From assembly GCA_040881945.1 (NCBI GenBank), contig JBBECF010000089.1:1-29077 (forward strand): a DNA stretch of 29,077 bases, written 5' to 3'. The position numbers and the translations under genes are program-made. Shown here piece by piece: positions 7,211 through 14,998 of the stretch (its first letter is position 1; each line of letters opens with the position of its first letter). The notes beneath the pieces are model-generated. The model was not told the DNA's origin. It saw nothing but the letters and a program-made list of their open reading frames with translations, and searched no databases. The DNA is from JBBECF01 sp040881945 (lineage in GTDB: Bacteria; Pseudomonadota; Alphaproteobacteria; Dongiales; Dongiaceae).

Positions 7211-7770
7211 GGCGGCGCCGCCGCCGCGGCGCCGTCAAGATCCTTCCAGTAGTAAAGACCAGCGACCAGCCGGCCGTCGACCCGGGCGTAGCAGGGATGC
7301 GTGCCCCAGTGGCGGTAGCCGAGGGAGCGGTAGAGCTGATTTGCCGCCTCCTGGGTCTCGCGCACGTCGAGATTGAGCACGGCGACGCCGGCGGCGCGCG
7401 CCGCATCCTCGACGGCCAGCACGATGGCGCGGGCGAGGCCGTGGCCGCGCGCCCAGGGGGCGACGAAGCTGGTGGTGAGCTGTGCGGCGTGTCCTTGCGC
7501 CTCGTTGTTGCGCGGCGGGCGAACGAGCTGCGCCGAGCCGGCGATGCCGCCGTCGAGGCGGCCGACGAACAGCGTACGGTCGGGCACCAGCAGCACGCCG
7601 CGCCAATAGGATTCCATGATGTTGCGCGGCGGCGGCGTGAGCCAGCCAAAGCCGCCGCCGGCGCCGATGGCGTCGTCGGCCGCCTCGCACAAATCGTGCA
7701 AGTCGGTGCCGCGGAACTCGGTCAGCCGCTCGACCGACGCACCGATCATCGCGGCCCCTTGCCCGGTCAT
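7207..7770 (-). CDS. GNAT-family N-acetyltransferase within the his operon
   Basis: A 187-residue protein. The acetyl-CoA binding motif of the GNAT fold is visible as TTSFVAPWARGHGLARAIVLAVEDAARAAG, followed by VLNLDVRETQEAANQLYRSLGYRHWGTHPCYARVDG. The last part is the usual C-terminal GNAT strand-helix pair around the leaving thiol. The ATG at 7770 overlaps the hisH stop in an ATGA, and the gene's own stop overlaps the hisA start the same way, so it is coupled on both sides. A downstream ATG at 7749 is possible but breaks the coupling. The substrate cannot be read from sequence. Its place between hisH and hisA suggests a link to histidine metabolism, perhaps detoxification or product modification, but this is inference. 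Confidence 0.88.
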   Translation of the reverse strand: MTGQGAAMIGASVERLTEFRGTDLHDLCEAADDAIGAGGGFGWLTPPPRNIMESYWRGVLLVPDRTLFVGRLDGGIAGSAQLVRPPRNNEAQGHAAQLTTSFVAPWARGHGLARAIVLAVEDAARAAGVAVLNLDVRETQEAANQLYRSLGYRHWGTHPCYARVDGRLVAGLYYWKDLDGAAAAAPP

Positions 7771-8471
7771 GGACGCCAGCGCAGAAAGTTCGCCAGCAGG
7801 CGCAGGCCGGTGGCTTGGCTCTTCTCCGGGTGGAACTGGGTGCCGACCAGGTTGTCGCGCGCCACCGCCGCGGTCACGGCGCCGCCGTAGTCCACGGTCG
7901 CCAGCAGATGGCTCGAATCGGCGGGCCGCAGATGATAGCTGTGAACGAAATAGACGTCTGGCGAGAAGCGCCCCAGTCCGGCGAACACCGGGTGCGCCGG
8001 GCCGTGGAGGCACAGGTCATTCCAGCCGTAATGCGGAATCCACCACGGCCGGCCGCTCGGCGGCCAGACGATATTTCCGGCGTCGTCGCGTGCAACGCCA
8101 ACGCCCGTCGCGGGCGCGATGCGCACCACATCGCCCGGAATCCAATCGAACCCCTGGTGAACGCCCATCTCATGGCTCGTCGTGGCCATGAGCTGCATGC
8201 CGATGCAGGTACCGAGGAAGGGTCGGCCGCGGGCGAGCACCGCCTCGGCCAGGGCCTCGGTCATCCCGACGCTGTCGCGGACGGCCCGCCGGCAGTCGGC
8301 GAAGGCGCCCTGGCCCGGCAGCACGATCCAATCGGCCGACGAGACCGCTTCAGGCTCCCCAACCGCGCGAACGGTCTGCCCGTCGCCGACCTCGCCGGCC
8401 GCATGGGTGAGCGACTTCAACATGGAGTGCAGATTGCCGCCCCCGCCATAATCGACGACAACCACCTGCAT
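7767..8471 (-). CDS. hisH: Imidazole glycerol phosphate synthase, glutamine amidotransferase subunit
   Basis: A 234-residue class I glutamine amidotransferase that releases ammonia from glutamine for HisF. The nucleophile is Cys89 in FLGTCIGMQLM (the usual motif is G-I/V-C-L-G-M-Q), with His214 and Glu216 in TQFHPEKS completing the triad. The N-terminus VVVDYGGGGNLHSM is typical and the length is slightly above the usual 200-220. An insertion-like stretch at about 120-145 (TGVGVARDDAGNIVWPPSGRP) accounts for the difference. Its stop overlaps the acetyltransferase start (ATGA). It is separated from hisB by 73 bp containing a hairpin-forming repeat. Confidence 0.95.
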   Translation of the reverse strand: MQVVVVDYGGGGNLHSMLKSLTHAAGEVGDGQTVRAVGEPEAVSSADWIVLPGQGAFADCRRAVRDSVGMTEALAEAVLARGRPFLGTCIGMQLMATTSHEMGVHQGFDWIPGDVVRIAPATGVGVARDDAGNIVWPPSGRPWWIPHYGWNDLCLHGPAHPVFAGLGRFSPDVYFVHSYHLRPADSSHLLATVDYGGAVTAAVARDNLVGTQFHPEKSQATGLRLLANFLRWRP

Positions 8472-8473
8472 CA

Positions 8474-8540
8474 GTTATCAGTCCTCGGTCGTCAGTCGTC
8501 AGGCGTCAGTCCGATAACCGATGACTGATGACTGACGACT
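8474..8540. repeat. Short-repeat array forming a hairpin between hisB and hisH
   Basis: The spacer is built of TCAGT/GTCAG units in both orientations. Bases 8494..8511 (agtcgtcaggcgtcagtc) pair with 8523..8540 (gactgatgactgacgact) at 16 of 18 positions plus one G-T pair, around an 11-base loop. It lies inside the his transcript, where it could slow RNA decay, cause partial termination or be a mobile intergenic repeat. No T-run follows on the transcribed strand, so a plain Rho-independent terminator is not indicated. Confidence 0.65.
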
Positions 8541-8544
8541 ACTT

Positions 8545-9144
8545 TCAATGCGGGCCGCCGAGCACGCCCTTGGTCGACGGCACCGCATCGCCGGCGCGCG
8601 GGTCGATCTCGACGGCCGCGCGCAGCGCGCGGGCGAGGCCCTTGAAGCAGGATTCGACGATGTGGTGCGTGTTCGCGCCGTACAGATTTTCGACATGCAG
8701 GGTCAGGCCGGCGGCCTGCGCGAAGGCCTGGAACCATTCCTTGAACAGCTCGGTGTCCATGTCGCCGAGCTTGGGCCGCGCCAGCGCCACCTTCCAGATC
8801 AGATAGGGCCGGTCCGAGGCGTCGAGCGCGACCCGCGTCAGCGTTTCGTCCATCGGGATCAGGGCGTCGCCATAGCGCCGGATGCCGCGCCGGTCGCCGA
8901 GCGCCTTCGCCACGGCCTGGCCGAGGACGATGCCGGTGTCCTCGGTGGTGTGGTGGAAATCTATGTGCAGGTCGCCCTTGGCCTCGAGCTCCACGTCGAT
9001 GAGGCTGTGGCGCGACAACTGTTCCAGCATGTGGTCGAGGAAGCCGATGCCGGTCGAGATGCGGGACGCGCCGGTGCCGTCGAGATCGACCGACGCCGTG
9101 ACGCGGGTTTCCTTGGTGGCGCGCTCTATCCGGGCCGAACGCAT
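8545..9144 (-). CDS. hisB: Imidazoleglycerol-phosphate dehydratase
   Basis: A 199-residue monofunctional IGP dehydratase, which converts IGP to imidazole acetol phosphate using two manganese ions. The duplicated metal-binding signatures are DHMLEQLSRHSLID, HHTTEDTGIVLG, NTHHIVESCFKGLARALR and the C-terminal STKGVLG. There is no phosphatase domain, so histidinol phosphatase is encoded elsewhere. The ATG at 9144 is preceded by GGAGG with 7-base spacing; an upstream in-frame ATG at 9195 would add a low-complexity basic tail and is rejected. It is the first gene of the his cluster; the 101 bp between it and dcd should carry the operon promoter, although none is evident by eye. Confidence 0.96.
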   Translation of the reverse strand: MRSARIERATKETRVTASVDLDGTGASRISTGIGFLDHMLEQLSRHSLIDVELEAKGDLHIDFHHTTEDTGIVLGQAVAKALGDRRGIRRYGDALIPMDETLTRVALDASDRPYLIWKVALARPKLGDMDTELFKEWFQAFAQAAGLTLHVENLYGANTHHIVESCFKGLARALRAAVEIDPRAGDAVPSTKGVLGGPH

Positions 9145-9245
9145 GGGCTTGCCTCCGCGAAGCCGCCGGGCCGACGCGCCCGGCGCGCGAGCCACGCTTT
9201 TAACAGCATCGCCCGGGAACCGCCAGCGTCGCGGACCGGCGCAAC

Positions 9246-10409
9246 TTATTCCAATGTCCTGAACTGCTTGCCGAGGGTCAGGCCCTGGTCCTGGTAGGAC
9301 GAGCCGAGGTCGGGCCCATAGAGCTTGTCCGGCTTGGCCGTCAGGCGTTCGAAGCGCAGCCAGCCGACGATCTGTTCGTGTTCGAGCAGATAGGGTACCT
9401 CGTGCGAGCGCACCTCGAGCACCGCCTTGCTGCCGGCGCCCGACCCGCCGTAGCCGAAGCCGGGATCGAAGAACCCGGCGTAATGCACGCGGAACTCGCC
9501 GGACAGGGTGTCGTAGGCGACCATCTCGGCGGCGTGGTCGGGCGGCACGCTGACCGATTCCTTGGTCGCCAGAATGTAGAAATCGTCCGGGTTGAGGACG
9601 ATGCCGCGGCCGGGCCGGGCCGCGATCGGGTCCCAGTAGTCGAGCGGGTCGTAGTGCGCCTTCTTGTCGACGTCGATCACGTCGGTGTGCTTCTTGGCGC
9701 GGAAGCCGACGAGGCCGCTGACCCGGTCGCCGCCGAGGTCGAGCGTCACGCCGATGCTGTCGTCGCGGATCGTTTCGGTGCCGGGCGCCGAATCGACGAG
9801 CCGCGCGTGTTCCTGCAACCGCCGCAATGCCGCCTCGCTGGAGAGCGGCGAGCCGCGGCGCAGCCGGAGCTGGTTGAGGCGCGAGCCCTGGCGCGCGACG
9901 ATGCTGAAGGTGCGCGGCGCGATCTCGGCGTAGAGCGGGCCGTGATAGCCGCGTTCGACGCGGTCGAAGGCGACCCCGCGGTCGGCGATGAGGCGGGTGA
10001 AGATGTCGAGCCGGCCGGTCGAGCTCTTCGGGTTGGCGAAGGCGGAGATGCGGCTGCCGAGGCGTAACGATTCGAGCAGCTTGACGATGTAGACGCAGCC
10101 CTTTTCGAGCACCGCCCCCTCGGCGATGTCGATCGGATGGCCGCCGAGCTGGCTGACCTTGTCCGTGACCGTGGCGCCGCGCCCCGGCAGGAAGCTGGCC
10201 GGCACGCGGTAGGCCACCGACCCCAGGCGCAGGTCGAGGCTGGCCGGCTGGACCTGGTCGGGCAGAATGTCCTCGGTCGCGAGGATTTCGTGGGCGCGCA
10301 CCAGCTCGCGGATCGTCTGATAGGGCAGGATGCCGGTGTTGTGCATCGCGCCCGCGCCGCCGGTTTCGCCCGACGGCGCCGGGAACAGAGTCATGCTGGC
10401 CTCGGCCAT
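9246..10409 (-). CDS. dcd: 2'-deoxycytidine 5'-triphosphate deaminase, long two-domain form
   Basis: A 387-residue protein, about twice the length of E. coli Dcd (about 190). It deaminates dCTP to dUTP, the main source of dUMP for thymidylate synthesis. Two dUTPase-like jelly-roll halves are visible. The first half has QPASLDLRLGSVAYRVPASFLPG and FANPKSSTGRLDIFTRLIADRG. The second has IVLNPDDFYILATKESVSVPPDHAAEMV and AGFFDPGFGYGGSG. This internally duplicated arrangement is the family found in many alphaproteobacteria. The start at 10409 follows a G-rich ribosome site; an ATG at 10394 is an alternative. It is divergent from hslV across 257 bp, in which I see no gene. Confidence 0.92.
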   Translation of the reverse strand: MAEASMTLFPAPSGETGGAGAMHNTGILPYQTIRELVRAHEILATEDILPDQVQPASLDLRLGSVAYRVPASFLPGRGATVTDKVSQLGGHPIDIAEGAVLEKGCVYIVKLLESLRLGSRISAFANPKSSTGRLDIFTRLIADRGVAFDRVERGYHGPLYAEIAPRTFSIVARQGSRLNQLRLRRGSPLSSEAALRRLQEHARLVDSAPGTETIRDDSIGVTLDLGGDRVSGLVGFRAKKHTDVIDVDKKAHYDPLDYWDPIAARPGRGIVLNPDDFYILATKESVSVPPDHAAEMVAYDTLSGEFRVHYAGFFDPGFGYGGSGAGSKAVLEVRSHEVPYLLEHEQIVGWLRFERLTAKPDKLYGPDLGSSYQDQGLTLGKQFRTLE

Positions 10410-10666
10410 GGTCCTCGGGCGCCTCCCCCGGCGGCTTCGCCGACGATGCGCACGCTACCAGGGAAAGCCGTTGCCGTTCAACCTGTTATCTATCCCCACA
10501 CTGGGCGGCCGCGCGCACAGGCCTATGCACAGGGCGATCCCGGCGCAAGTGTTTGGAGCAACGCCGATAATCGGCTTGCCCACAGAATCGTACCGGAGCG
10601 CTGCCCGCCGCGCCGCCGTCCTCGATGGCCTTGCGGCGTCGGGCGCGTCCGCCTATCTGGGAGGGC

Positions 10667-11227
10667 ATGCCCCACTCGACGCCCGCCTCGGCAATGCCCT
10701 TGTGGCACGGCACCACCATCCTGTCGGTCCGTAAGGGCGGCCAGGTGGTCGTCGCCGGCGACGGCCAGGTCACGTTCGGCGCCACCGTGATGAAGTCCAA
10801 CGCCCGCAAGGTGCGCCGGCTGGGGCGCGGCGACGTCATCGCCGGCTTCGCCGGCGCCACGGCCGACGCGCTCGCCTTGTTCGAGCGGCTCGAGGCGAAG
10901 CTCGAGCAGCACCCGGGGCAGCTCGCGCGCGCCTGCGTCGAACTCGCCAAGGACTGGCGCACCGACCGCTATCTGCGCCGGCTCGAGGCGATGATGGCGG
11001 TGGCCGACCAATCGGTGAGCCTGGTGCTGTCCGGCACCGGCGACGTGCTCGAGCCGGAGGACGGCCTGATCGGCATCGGGTCGGGCGGGAGCTTCGCGCT
11101 CGCCGCCGCCCGCGCGCTCGTCGACCGCGACGATTTCACCGCCGAGGAGATCGCCCGCCGGGCGCTGGCGATCGCCGCGGACATCTGCGTCTATACCAAC
11201 CGCAACGTGACGATCGAGAGCCTATGA
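10667..11227 (+). CDS. hslV: ATP-dependent protease HslUV, peptidase subunit
   Basis: A 186-residue threonine peptidase that forms a double hexamer and degrades proteins unfolded by HslU. The N-terminus reads MPHSTPASAMPLWHGTTIL. Removal of residues 1-15 after HG would expose Thr16 as the catalytic N-terminal threonine, as in other alphaproteobacterial HslV with a short propeptide. SVRKGGQVVVAGDGQVTFG and MKSNARKVRRL are conserved family stretches, and the length is normal. The start at 10667 has GGGAGG just upstream; an ATG at 10694 (MPLWHG) would give the same mature protein. The stop overlaps the hslU start in an ATGA, which should keep subunit synthesis in step. Confidence 0.96.
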   Translation: MPHSTPASAMPLWHGTTILSVRKGGQVVVAGDGQVTFGATVMKSNARKVRRLGRGDVIAGFAGATADALALFERLEAKLEQHPGQLARACVELAKDWRTDRYLRRLEAMMAVADQSVSLVLSGTGDVLEPEDGLIGIGSGGSFALAAARALVDRDDFTAEEIARRALAIAADICVYTNRNVTIESL

Positions 11228-12597
11228 GCGCCGCCGAACCCAAGCTCGCCGCCCTGTCGCCACGTCCGGCCGCCGCCGAGTCCGACCCCGGCGCCTTCAG
11301 CCCGCGCGAGATCGTGTCCGAGCTCGACCGCTTCATCGTCGGCCAGGGCGACGCCAAGCGGGCGGTGGCGATCGCGCTGCGCAACCGCTGGCGGCGCCAG
11401 CAGCTTTCGCCCGAGCTGCGCGAGGAGGTGCTGCCGAAGAACATCCTGATGATCGGTCCCACCGGCATCGGCAAGACCGAGATCGCGCGGCGGCTGGCGC
11501 GGCTGGCGCAGGCGCCGTTCCTCAAGGTCGAGGCGACCAAGTTCACCGAGGTCGGCTATGTCGGGCGCGATGTCGAGCAGATCGTGCGCGACCTGGTCGA
11601 GATCGCCATAACCCAGACGCGCGAGCGGCTGCGCCGCCAGGTCGAGGCCAAGGCCGAACTGCTGGCCGAGGAGCGCGTGCTCGACGCCCTGGTCGGCGAC
11701 GGCGCCGGCCCCGAGACGCGCGCCAAGTTCCGCCGCATGCTGCGCGCCGGCGAGCTCAACGACCGCGAAATCGAGGTCCAGGTCAAGGACGGCGGCAGCG
11801 GCGCGCTGCCTACCTTCGAGATTCCCGGCATGCCCGGGGCGAGCATGGGCATGCTGAACCTGAACGACATCCTCGGCCAGGCGCTCGGCGGCCGCACCAA
11901 GCCGCGGCGCATCACGGTGGAGGATTCGCATAAGGTGCTGATCGCCGAGGAGAGCGACAAGCTCCTGGACCAGGAGCGGGTCGTCAGGGAGGCGATCCAC
12001 GCGGTCGAGCAGAACGGCATCGTGTTCCTCGACGAGATCGACAAGATCTGCGCCCGGTCGGAGCGCTTCGGCGCCGACGTCAGCCGCGAGGGCGTGCAGC
12101 GCGACCTGCTGCCGCTGATCGAGGGCACCAGCGTCGCCACCAAGCACGGGTCGGTGAAGACCGACCACATCCTGTTCATCGCCTCGGGCGCGTTCCACCA
12201 GAGCAAGCCGTCGGACCTGCTGCCGGAGCTGCAAGGCCGGCTGCCGATCCGGGTCGAGCTGCAGCCGCTGACGCGCGACGATCTGCGGCGCATCCTGGTC
12301 GAGCCCGAAGCGAGCCTGATCAAGCAGTACAAGGCCCTGTTGGCGACCGAGCAGGTCGCCCTCGACTTCGCCGAGGACGCGATCGACGCCATCGCCGACC
12401 TGGCCGCCGAGATCAACGGATCGGTCGAAAACATCGGCGCCCGCCGCCTGCACACGGTCATGGAGCGGCTGTTGGAGGAGATCAGCTTTACCGCCACCGA
12501 CCGGGCGGGAAGCGCCGTCACCATCGACGCCGACTATGTACGCGACAAGGTCGCCGGGCTGGCCAAGAACGCGGACCTGAGCAGGTTCATCCTGTAG
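11224..12597 (+). CDS. hslU: ATP-dependent protease HslUV, ATPase subunit
   Basis: A 457-residue AAA+ unfoldase that recognises substrates and feeds them to HslV. The Walker A motif GPTGIGKTEIA begins at about residue 78, followed by the pore loop GYVGRDVE. The inserted I-domain spans roughly residues 110-240 (coiled, with ERVLDALVGDGAG). The Walker B motif is IVFLDEIDKI at about 267, and the sensor/C-terminal region ends LSRFIL, the tail that docks into HslV. Length and ends are normal. It starts within the hslV stop codon. The 112 bp to the next gene contains a small inverted repeat (acacg/cgtgt) and no convincing terminator. Confidence 0.97.
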   Translation: MSAAEPKLAALSPRPAAAESDPGAFSPREIVSELDRFIVGQGDAKRAVAIALRNRWRRQQLSPELREEVLPKNILMIGPTGIGKTEIARRLARLAQAPFLKVEATKFTEVGYVGRDVEQIVRDLVEIAITQTRERLRRQVEAKAELLAEERVLDALVGDGAGPETRAKFRRMLRAGELNDREIEVQVKDGGSGALPTFEIPGMPGASMGMLNLNDILGQALGGRTKPRRITVEDSHKVLIAEESDKLLDQERVVREAIHAVEQNGIVFLDEIDKICARSERFGADVSREGVQRDLLPLIEGTSVATKHGSVKTDHILFIASGAFHQSKPSDLLPELQGRLPIRVELQPLTRDDLRRILVEPEASLIKQYKALLATEQVALDFAEDAIDAIADLAAEINGSVENIGARRLHTVMERLLEEISFTATDRAGSAVTIDADYVRDKVAGLAKNADLSRFIL

Positions 12598-12709
12598 GCC
12601 GGCCGGGCGGCGGCCGATTCGCACCACACGCTGAACGTGTAATGTCCTAATCATTCTGCAACCAGTCGTGGCCGACAATCGGCTCTCCGAGGCAAGGAGG
12701 GGTCCGGCG

Positions 12710-14011
12710 ATGGGCGGCCCGACGAGCGATCGCGACGACGCCATTCTGGCGCAACTGCGCCAGGAATTCCTGACCGACGCGCGCGACCGCCTCGACAAGC
12801 TGCAACAGGCGCTCGAGGCGATGTGCGCCGGCGGCGACGCCACCGCGGCCCTGACGGCGATGCGCCGGGAGACGCACAACCTGAAGGGCCTGGGCAGCGC
12901 CTTCGGCTTTCCCACCATCAGCCTGATCGCCCACCGATTCGAAGACTACCTGCAGAACCTCGGGACCGGACGCCTGTCGGATACCGAGGTGCAACAGTTC
13001 CTCGATCGTCTGGACGCGCTGATCACGGCCGGCGTCGATCCCGGGCTCGACCAGGCCAGCGGCCTCGTCCGCAGCCTGCCGGCGAGCGTCCACCGCACGA
13101 TCGAGACGGCACCACCGCGCCATGTCGAGGTGCTGCTGGTCGCGGCTTCCAAGGCGATCGGCAAGTTCGTGGCGCGCGAGTTGGCGGCCTGCGGCTACCG
13201 TGTGACGATCGCGCGCACGCCCTGGGAGGCCTTCGAGCTGGCGGTGTGCACGCGGCCGGACCTGTTGATCACCTCGGTCGTCCTGGACCGGGTCAGCGGC
13301 GTCGACCTGGCCTGCGCCTTCGCCGCGATCCCCGCGACCCGGCACTTGCCCGTGGTCGTCCTGACCAGCTTCGACGGCGGTCAGCACGAGCTGGCGCGGT
13401 TGCCCGCCGGCGTCGGCATCGTCCACCTCGGCCAAAGTCTGAGCGAGGACCTGGCCGCGGCGATCTATGCGTTCGAGGAAGCGACGCGGGACCGGGCGGC
13501 GCGCAACCACCGCCTGCTGCTCGTCGACGACGACAGGGTGATCCGGCAGCTCGTGAGCTACATGCTGCAACCCGAGGGCTATCGCGTCGATGTCGCGGAC
13601 AGCGGCCGCGCCGCGATCGAGGCCGTGCGGGAAACCCCCTACGACCTCGTCCTCATGGACATCCAGATGGAGGACATGGACGGCGTCGAGACGGTGCAAA
13701 GGATCCGCGCGCTCGCCGGCGCGGCCGGGCGCGTTCCGGTCATCGCCCTGACGGCGAACGAACGACCCGCGCAGGTCGCCGCCTATCTCGCGGCCGGCAT
13801 GAACGACCATGTGGCGAAGCCGATCGAGGCGGCCGACCTGCTGGCCGCGATCCGGCGGCAGACCGGTGGGGTGCGGCCCGCCGCGCCCGCGACCGTCGGG
13901 GCGTCCGCGGCGACAGTCGCGGCGGCGGTCGAACCGGACGCCGCGGCGCGCGCCGCGATGGAATCGCTGGTCGACACGATCGGCGCGCTCGACAAACCGG
14001 CGGGACAGTAG
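12710..14011 (+). CDS. Hpt - degenerate receiver - receiver phosphorelay protein
   Basis: A 433-residue soluble signalling protein. Residues about 12-110 are an Hpt domain; the phosphorylatable His56 lies in ETHNLKGLGSAFGF. Residues about 141-262 have receiver-like strands and helices (EVLLVAASKAIGKF, LLITSVVLDRVSGVDL), but the acceptor Asp position is Ser and the N-terminal acidic pair is missing. Residues about 268-385 are a canonical receiver: LLLVDDDRVIRQL, Asp317 in LVLMDIQMEDMDGVE, the ALTAN threonine and the VAKPI lysine. The last 45 residues are Ala-rich and look unstructured. There is no DNA-binding output domain, so it probably relays phosphate. ATG 12710 follows AGGAGGGG by 7 bases; an upstream GTG at 12668 lacks such a site. 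The hybrid-less kinase at 840 is a possible partner, by inference only. Confidence 0.88.
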   Translation: MGGPTSDRDDAILAQLRQEFLTDARDRLDKLQQALEAMCAGGDATAALTAMRRETHNLKGLGSAFGFPTISLIAHRFEDYLQNLGTGRLSDTEVQQFLDRLDALITAGVDPGLDQASGLVRSLPASVHRTIETAPPRHVEVLLVAASKAIGKFVARELAACGYRVTIARTPWEAFELAVCTRPDLLITSVVLDRVSGVDLACAFAAIPATRHLPVVVLTSFDGGQHELARLPAGVGIVHLGQSLSEDLAAAIYAFEEATRDRAARNHRLLLVDDDRVIRQLVSYMLQPEGYRVDVADSGRAAIEAVRETPYDLVLMDIQMEDMDGVETVQRIRALAGAAGRVPVIALTANERPAQVAAYLAAGMNDHVAKPIEAADLLAAIRRQTGGVRPAAPATVGASAATVAAAVEPDAAARAAMESLVDTIGALDKPAGQ

Positions 14012-14021
14012 CGCCGACGGT

Positions 14022-14390
14022 TCAGCTCGACCCGGGTTCCCGCGCCGCGATCAGCGCGAGCAACCGCTCGATCGTTTCGTCGTCGAGGCGATCGATCCCC
14101 TCGGCCAGCCGGTTCGCCAACTCCGTCGCGCGCGGCGCCAGACCCGCGGTATCGACGACGACGCGCGGGTGCGACAGCTCGGCGAGGCGCTTCAACTCAT
14201 CGACGTCGTCCCAGGCCAGGTTGAAAAAGGCCGAAATCTGCTGCACGAACCCGCTGCTCGGCCGGCCGCGCCGGCCGTGCTCGAGGGCGCTGAGATAGGC
14301 CGAGGAGACGCCGAGCGCCGCCGCCATGTCCTTGAGCCGCAGGCCGCGCTGGGCACGCAGGTCGCGCAACTTGCGGCCGAACGGCGTCAT
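14022..14390 (-). CDS. XRE-family helix-turn-helix regulator
   Basis: A 122-residue protein. Residues 5-62 are a Cro/CI-type helix-turn-helix: FGRKLRDLRAQRGLRLKDMAAALGVSSAYLSALEHGRRG. The remaining half (AFFNLAWDDVDELKRLAELSHPRVVVDTAGL) resembles the extension seen in a group of short XRE regulators annotated as transcriptional repressors, and may dimerise. Its ATG overlaps the smr stop in an ATGA, and it is the last gene of the long minus-strand run that starts at the tim44-like gene. Its target is unknown; autoregulation or control of that operon is possible. It converges on the Hpt-REC-REC gene with a 10-bp gap. Confidence 0.85.
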   Translation of the reverse strand: MTPFGRKLRDLRAQRGLRLKDMAAALGVSSAYLSALEHGRRGRPSSGFVQQISAFFNLAWDDVDELKRLAELSHPRVVVDTAGLAPRATELANRLAEGIDRLDDETIERLLALIAAREPGSS

Positions 14391-14998
14391 GGCCGGCGCT
14401 GCCGGCGCAGCAGCACGTAGAGCGCGCCGGCCCCGCCGTCGCGCGGCTGGGCGTGGTCGAAGGCGAGCACCCGGGCGCGGTTCGGCGGCAAGTTGAGCCA
14501 GCGCGGGGTGTTCTCGCGCAGGACGCCGGCCCTGGCTTCGCCGGAGGCTTCGCCGAGGCGAGCGCCGGCGCCGCCGCGCCCGACGCCCTTGCCGGTGATG
14601 ACCAGGACGCAGCGCTTGCCGGCGGCGGCGGCGGCGCCGATGAAGGCGTCGAGACTGCGGCGCGCCGCTTCCTGCGTCATCCCGTGCAGGTCGATGCGCG
14701 CTTCGATCGGCAGCCGGCCGCGGCGCAGCCGCTCGACCTGGCGGCGATCGACCCCGACAGTCGCGCCGCGTTCCAACTCGGGCAGCGGGGGCGACGGCGC
14801 TCGCCTCGGCGAAGCCTCCGGCGAAGCCAGGGCCGGCGGCGCGGCGGCGCGGCGTGGCGCCGGCGGCGGCGGCGGTGGTTTCTTTCGCTCGGCGGGCGGC
14901 GGCGGCGGCGGCGGCGCGCGACCCGCCAGCGGGCGCGCCTCGCGCGTCGCGGCGCGCCACAGCTCCGCTTCCGTCCGGCTAACCCTGCGCTTGGTCAT
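14387..14998 (-). CDS. Smr/MutS2 C-terminal domain protein
   Basis: A 203-residue protein with a Smr domain, a fold associated with DNA or RNA nicking. The domain covers about residues 98-203: ARIDLHGMTQEAARRSLDAFI, CVLVITGKG, VLRENTPRWLNLPP and AFDHAQPRDGGAGALYVLLRR. The N-terminal 80 residues are a Pro/Ala/Arg-rich linker with two proline runs. Two unusual segments, ARLGEASGEARAG between ITGKG and VLRE in the Smr domain, and ALASPEASPRRAP in the linker, are encoded by the two arms of a perfect 44-bp inverted repeat, read in opposite orientations. Both keep the frame open. The start overlaps lutC by 20 bp and the stop overlaps xre in an ATGA. Confidence 0.9.
   Translation of the reverse strand: MTKRRVSRTEAELWRAATREARPLAGRAPPPPPPPAERKKPPPPPPAPRRAAAPPALASPEASPRRAPSPPLPELERGATVGVDRRQVERLRRGRLPIEARIDLHGMTQEAARRSLDAFIGAAAAAGKRCVLVITGKGVGRGGAGARLGEASGEARAGVLRENTPRWLNLPPNRARVLAFDHAQPRDGGAGALYVLLRRQRRP
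14524..14567 (+). repeat. Arm A of a perfect 44-bp inverted repeat inside smr
   Basis: Reverse complement of 14795..14838 with no mismatch over 44 bases. Each arm contains two ggcttcgccg copies separated by two bases. In smr this arm encodes an insertion in the loop after the ITGKG motif of the Smr domain. Confidence 0.9.
14795..14838 (-). repeat. Arm B of a perfect 44-bp inverted repeat inside smr
   Basis: Reverse complement of 14524..14567, 227 bp away. In smr this arm encodes part of the Pro/Ala-rich linker before the Smr domain. The same DNA is read on the opposite strand to arm A, giving a different peptide without a stop. Confidence 0.9.

Noticed and set aside
10486..10583. Cluster of DnaA-box-like words (ctatgcaca, ttgcccaca, atccccaca) between dcd and hslV
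   Set aside because: Each differs from TTATCCACA at two or three positions, and the gene context does not match any known origin. The ppsR-like/hemE spacer is the better candidate.
12598..12709. Possible terminator after hslU (ggccg/cggcc and acacg/cgtgt stems)
   Set aside because: The stems are only 5 bp and no T-run follows, so a Rho-independent terminator is not supported.
11191..12918. A 575-codon open frame antisense to hslU and the Hpt-REC-REC start
   Set aside because: Its peptide is low-complexity and has no family signature, while hslU on the other strand is unmistakable. Long antisense frames are expected in DNA this rich in GC.
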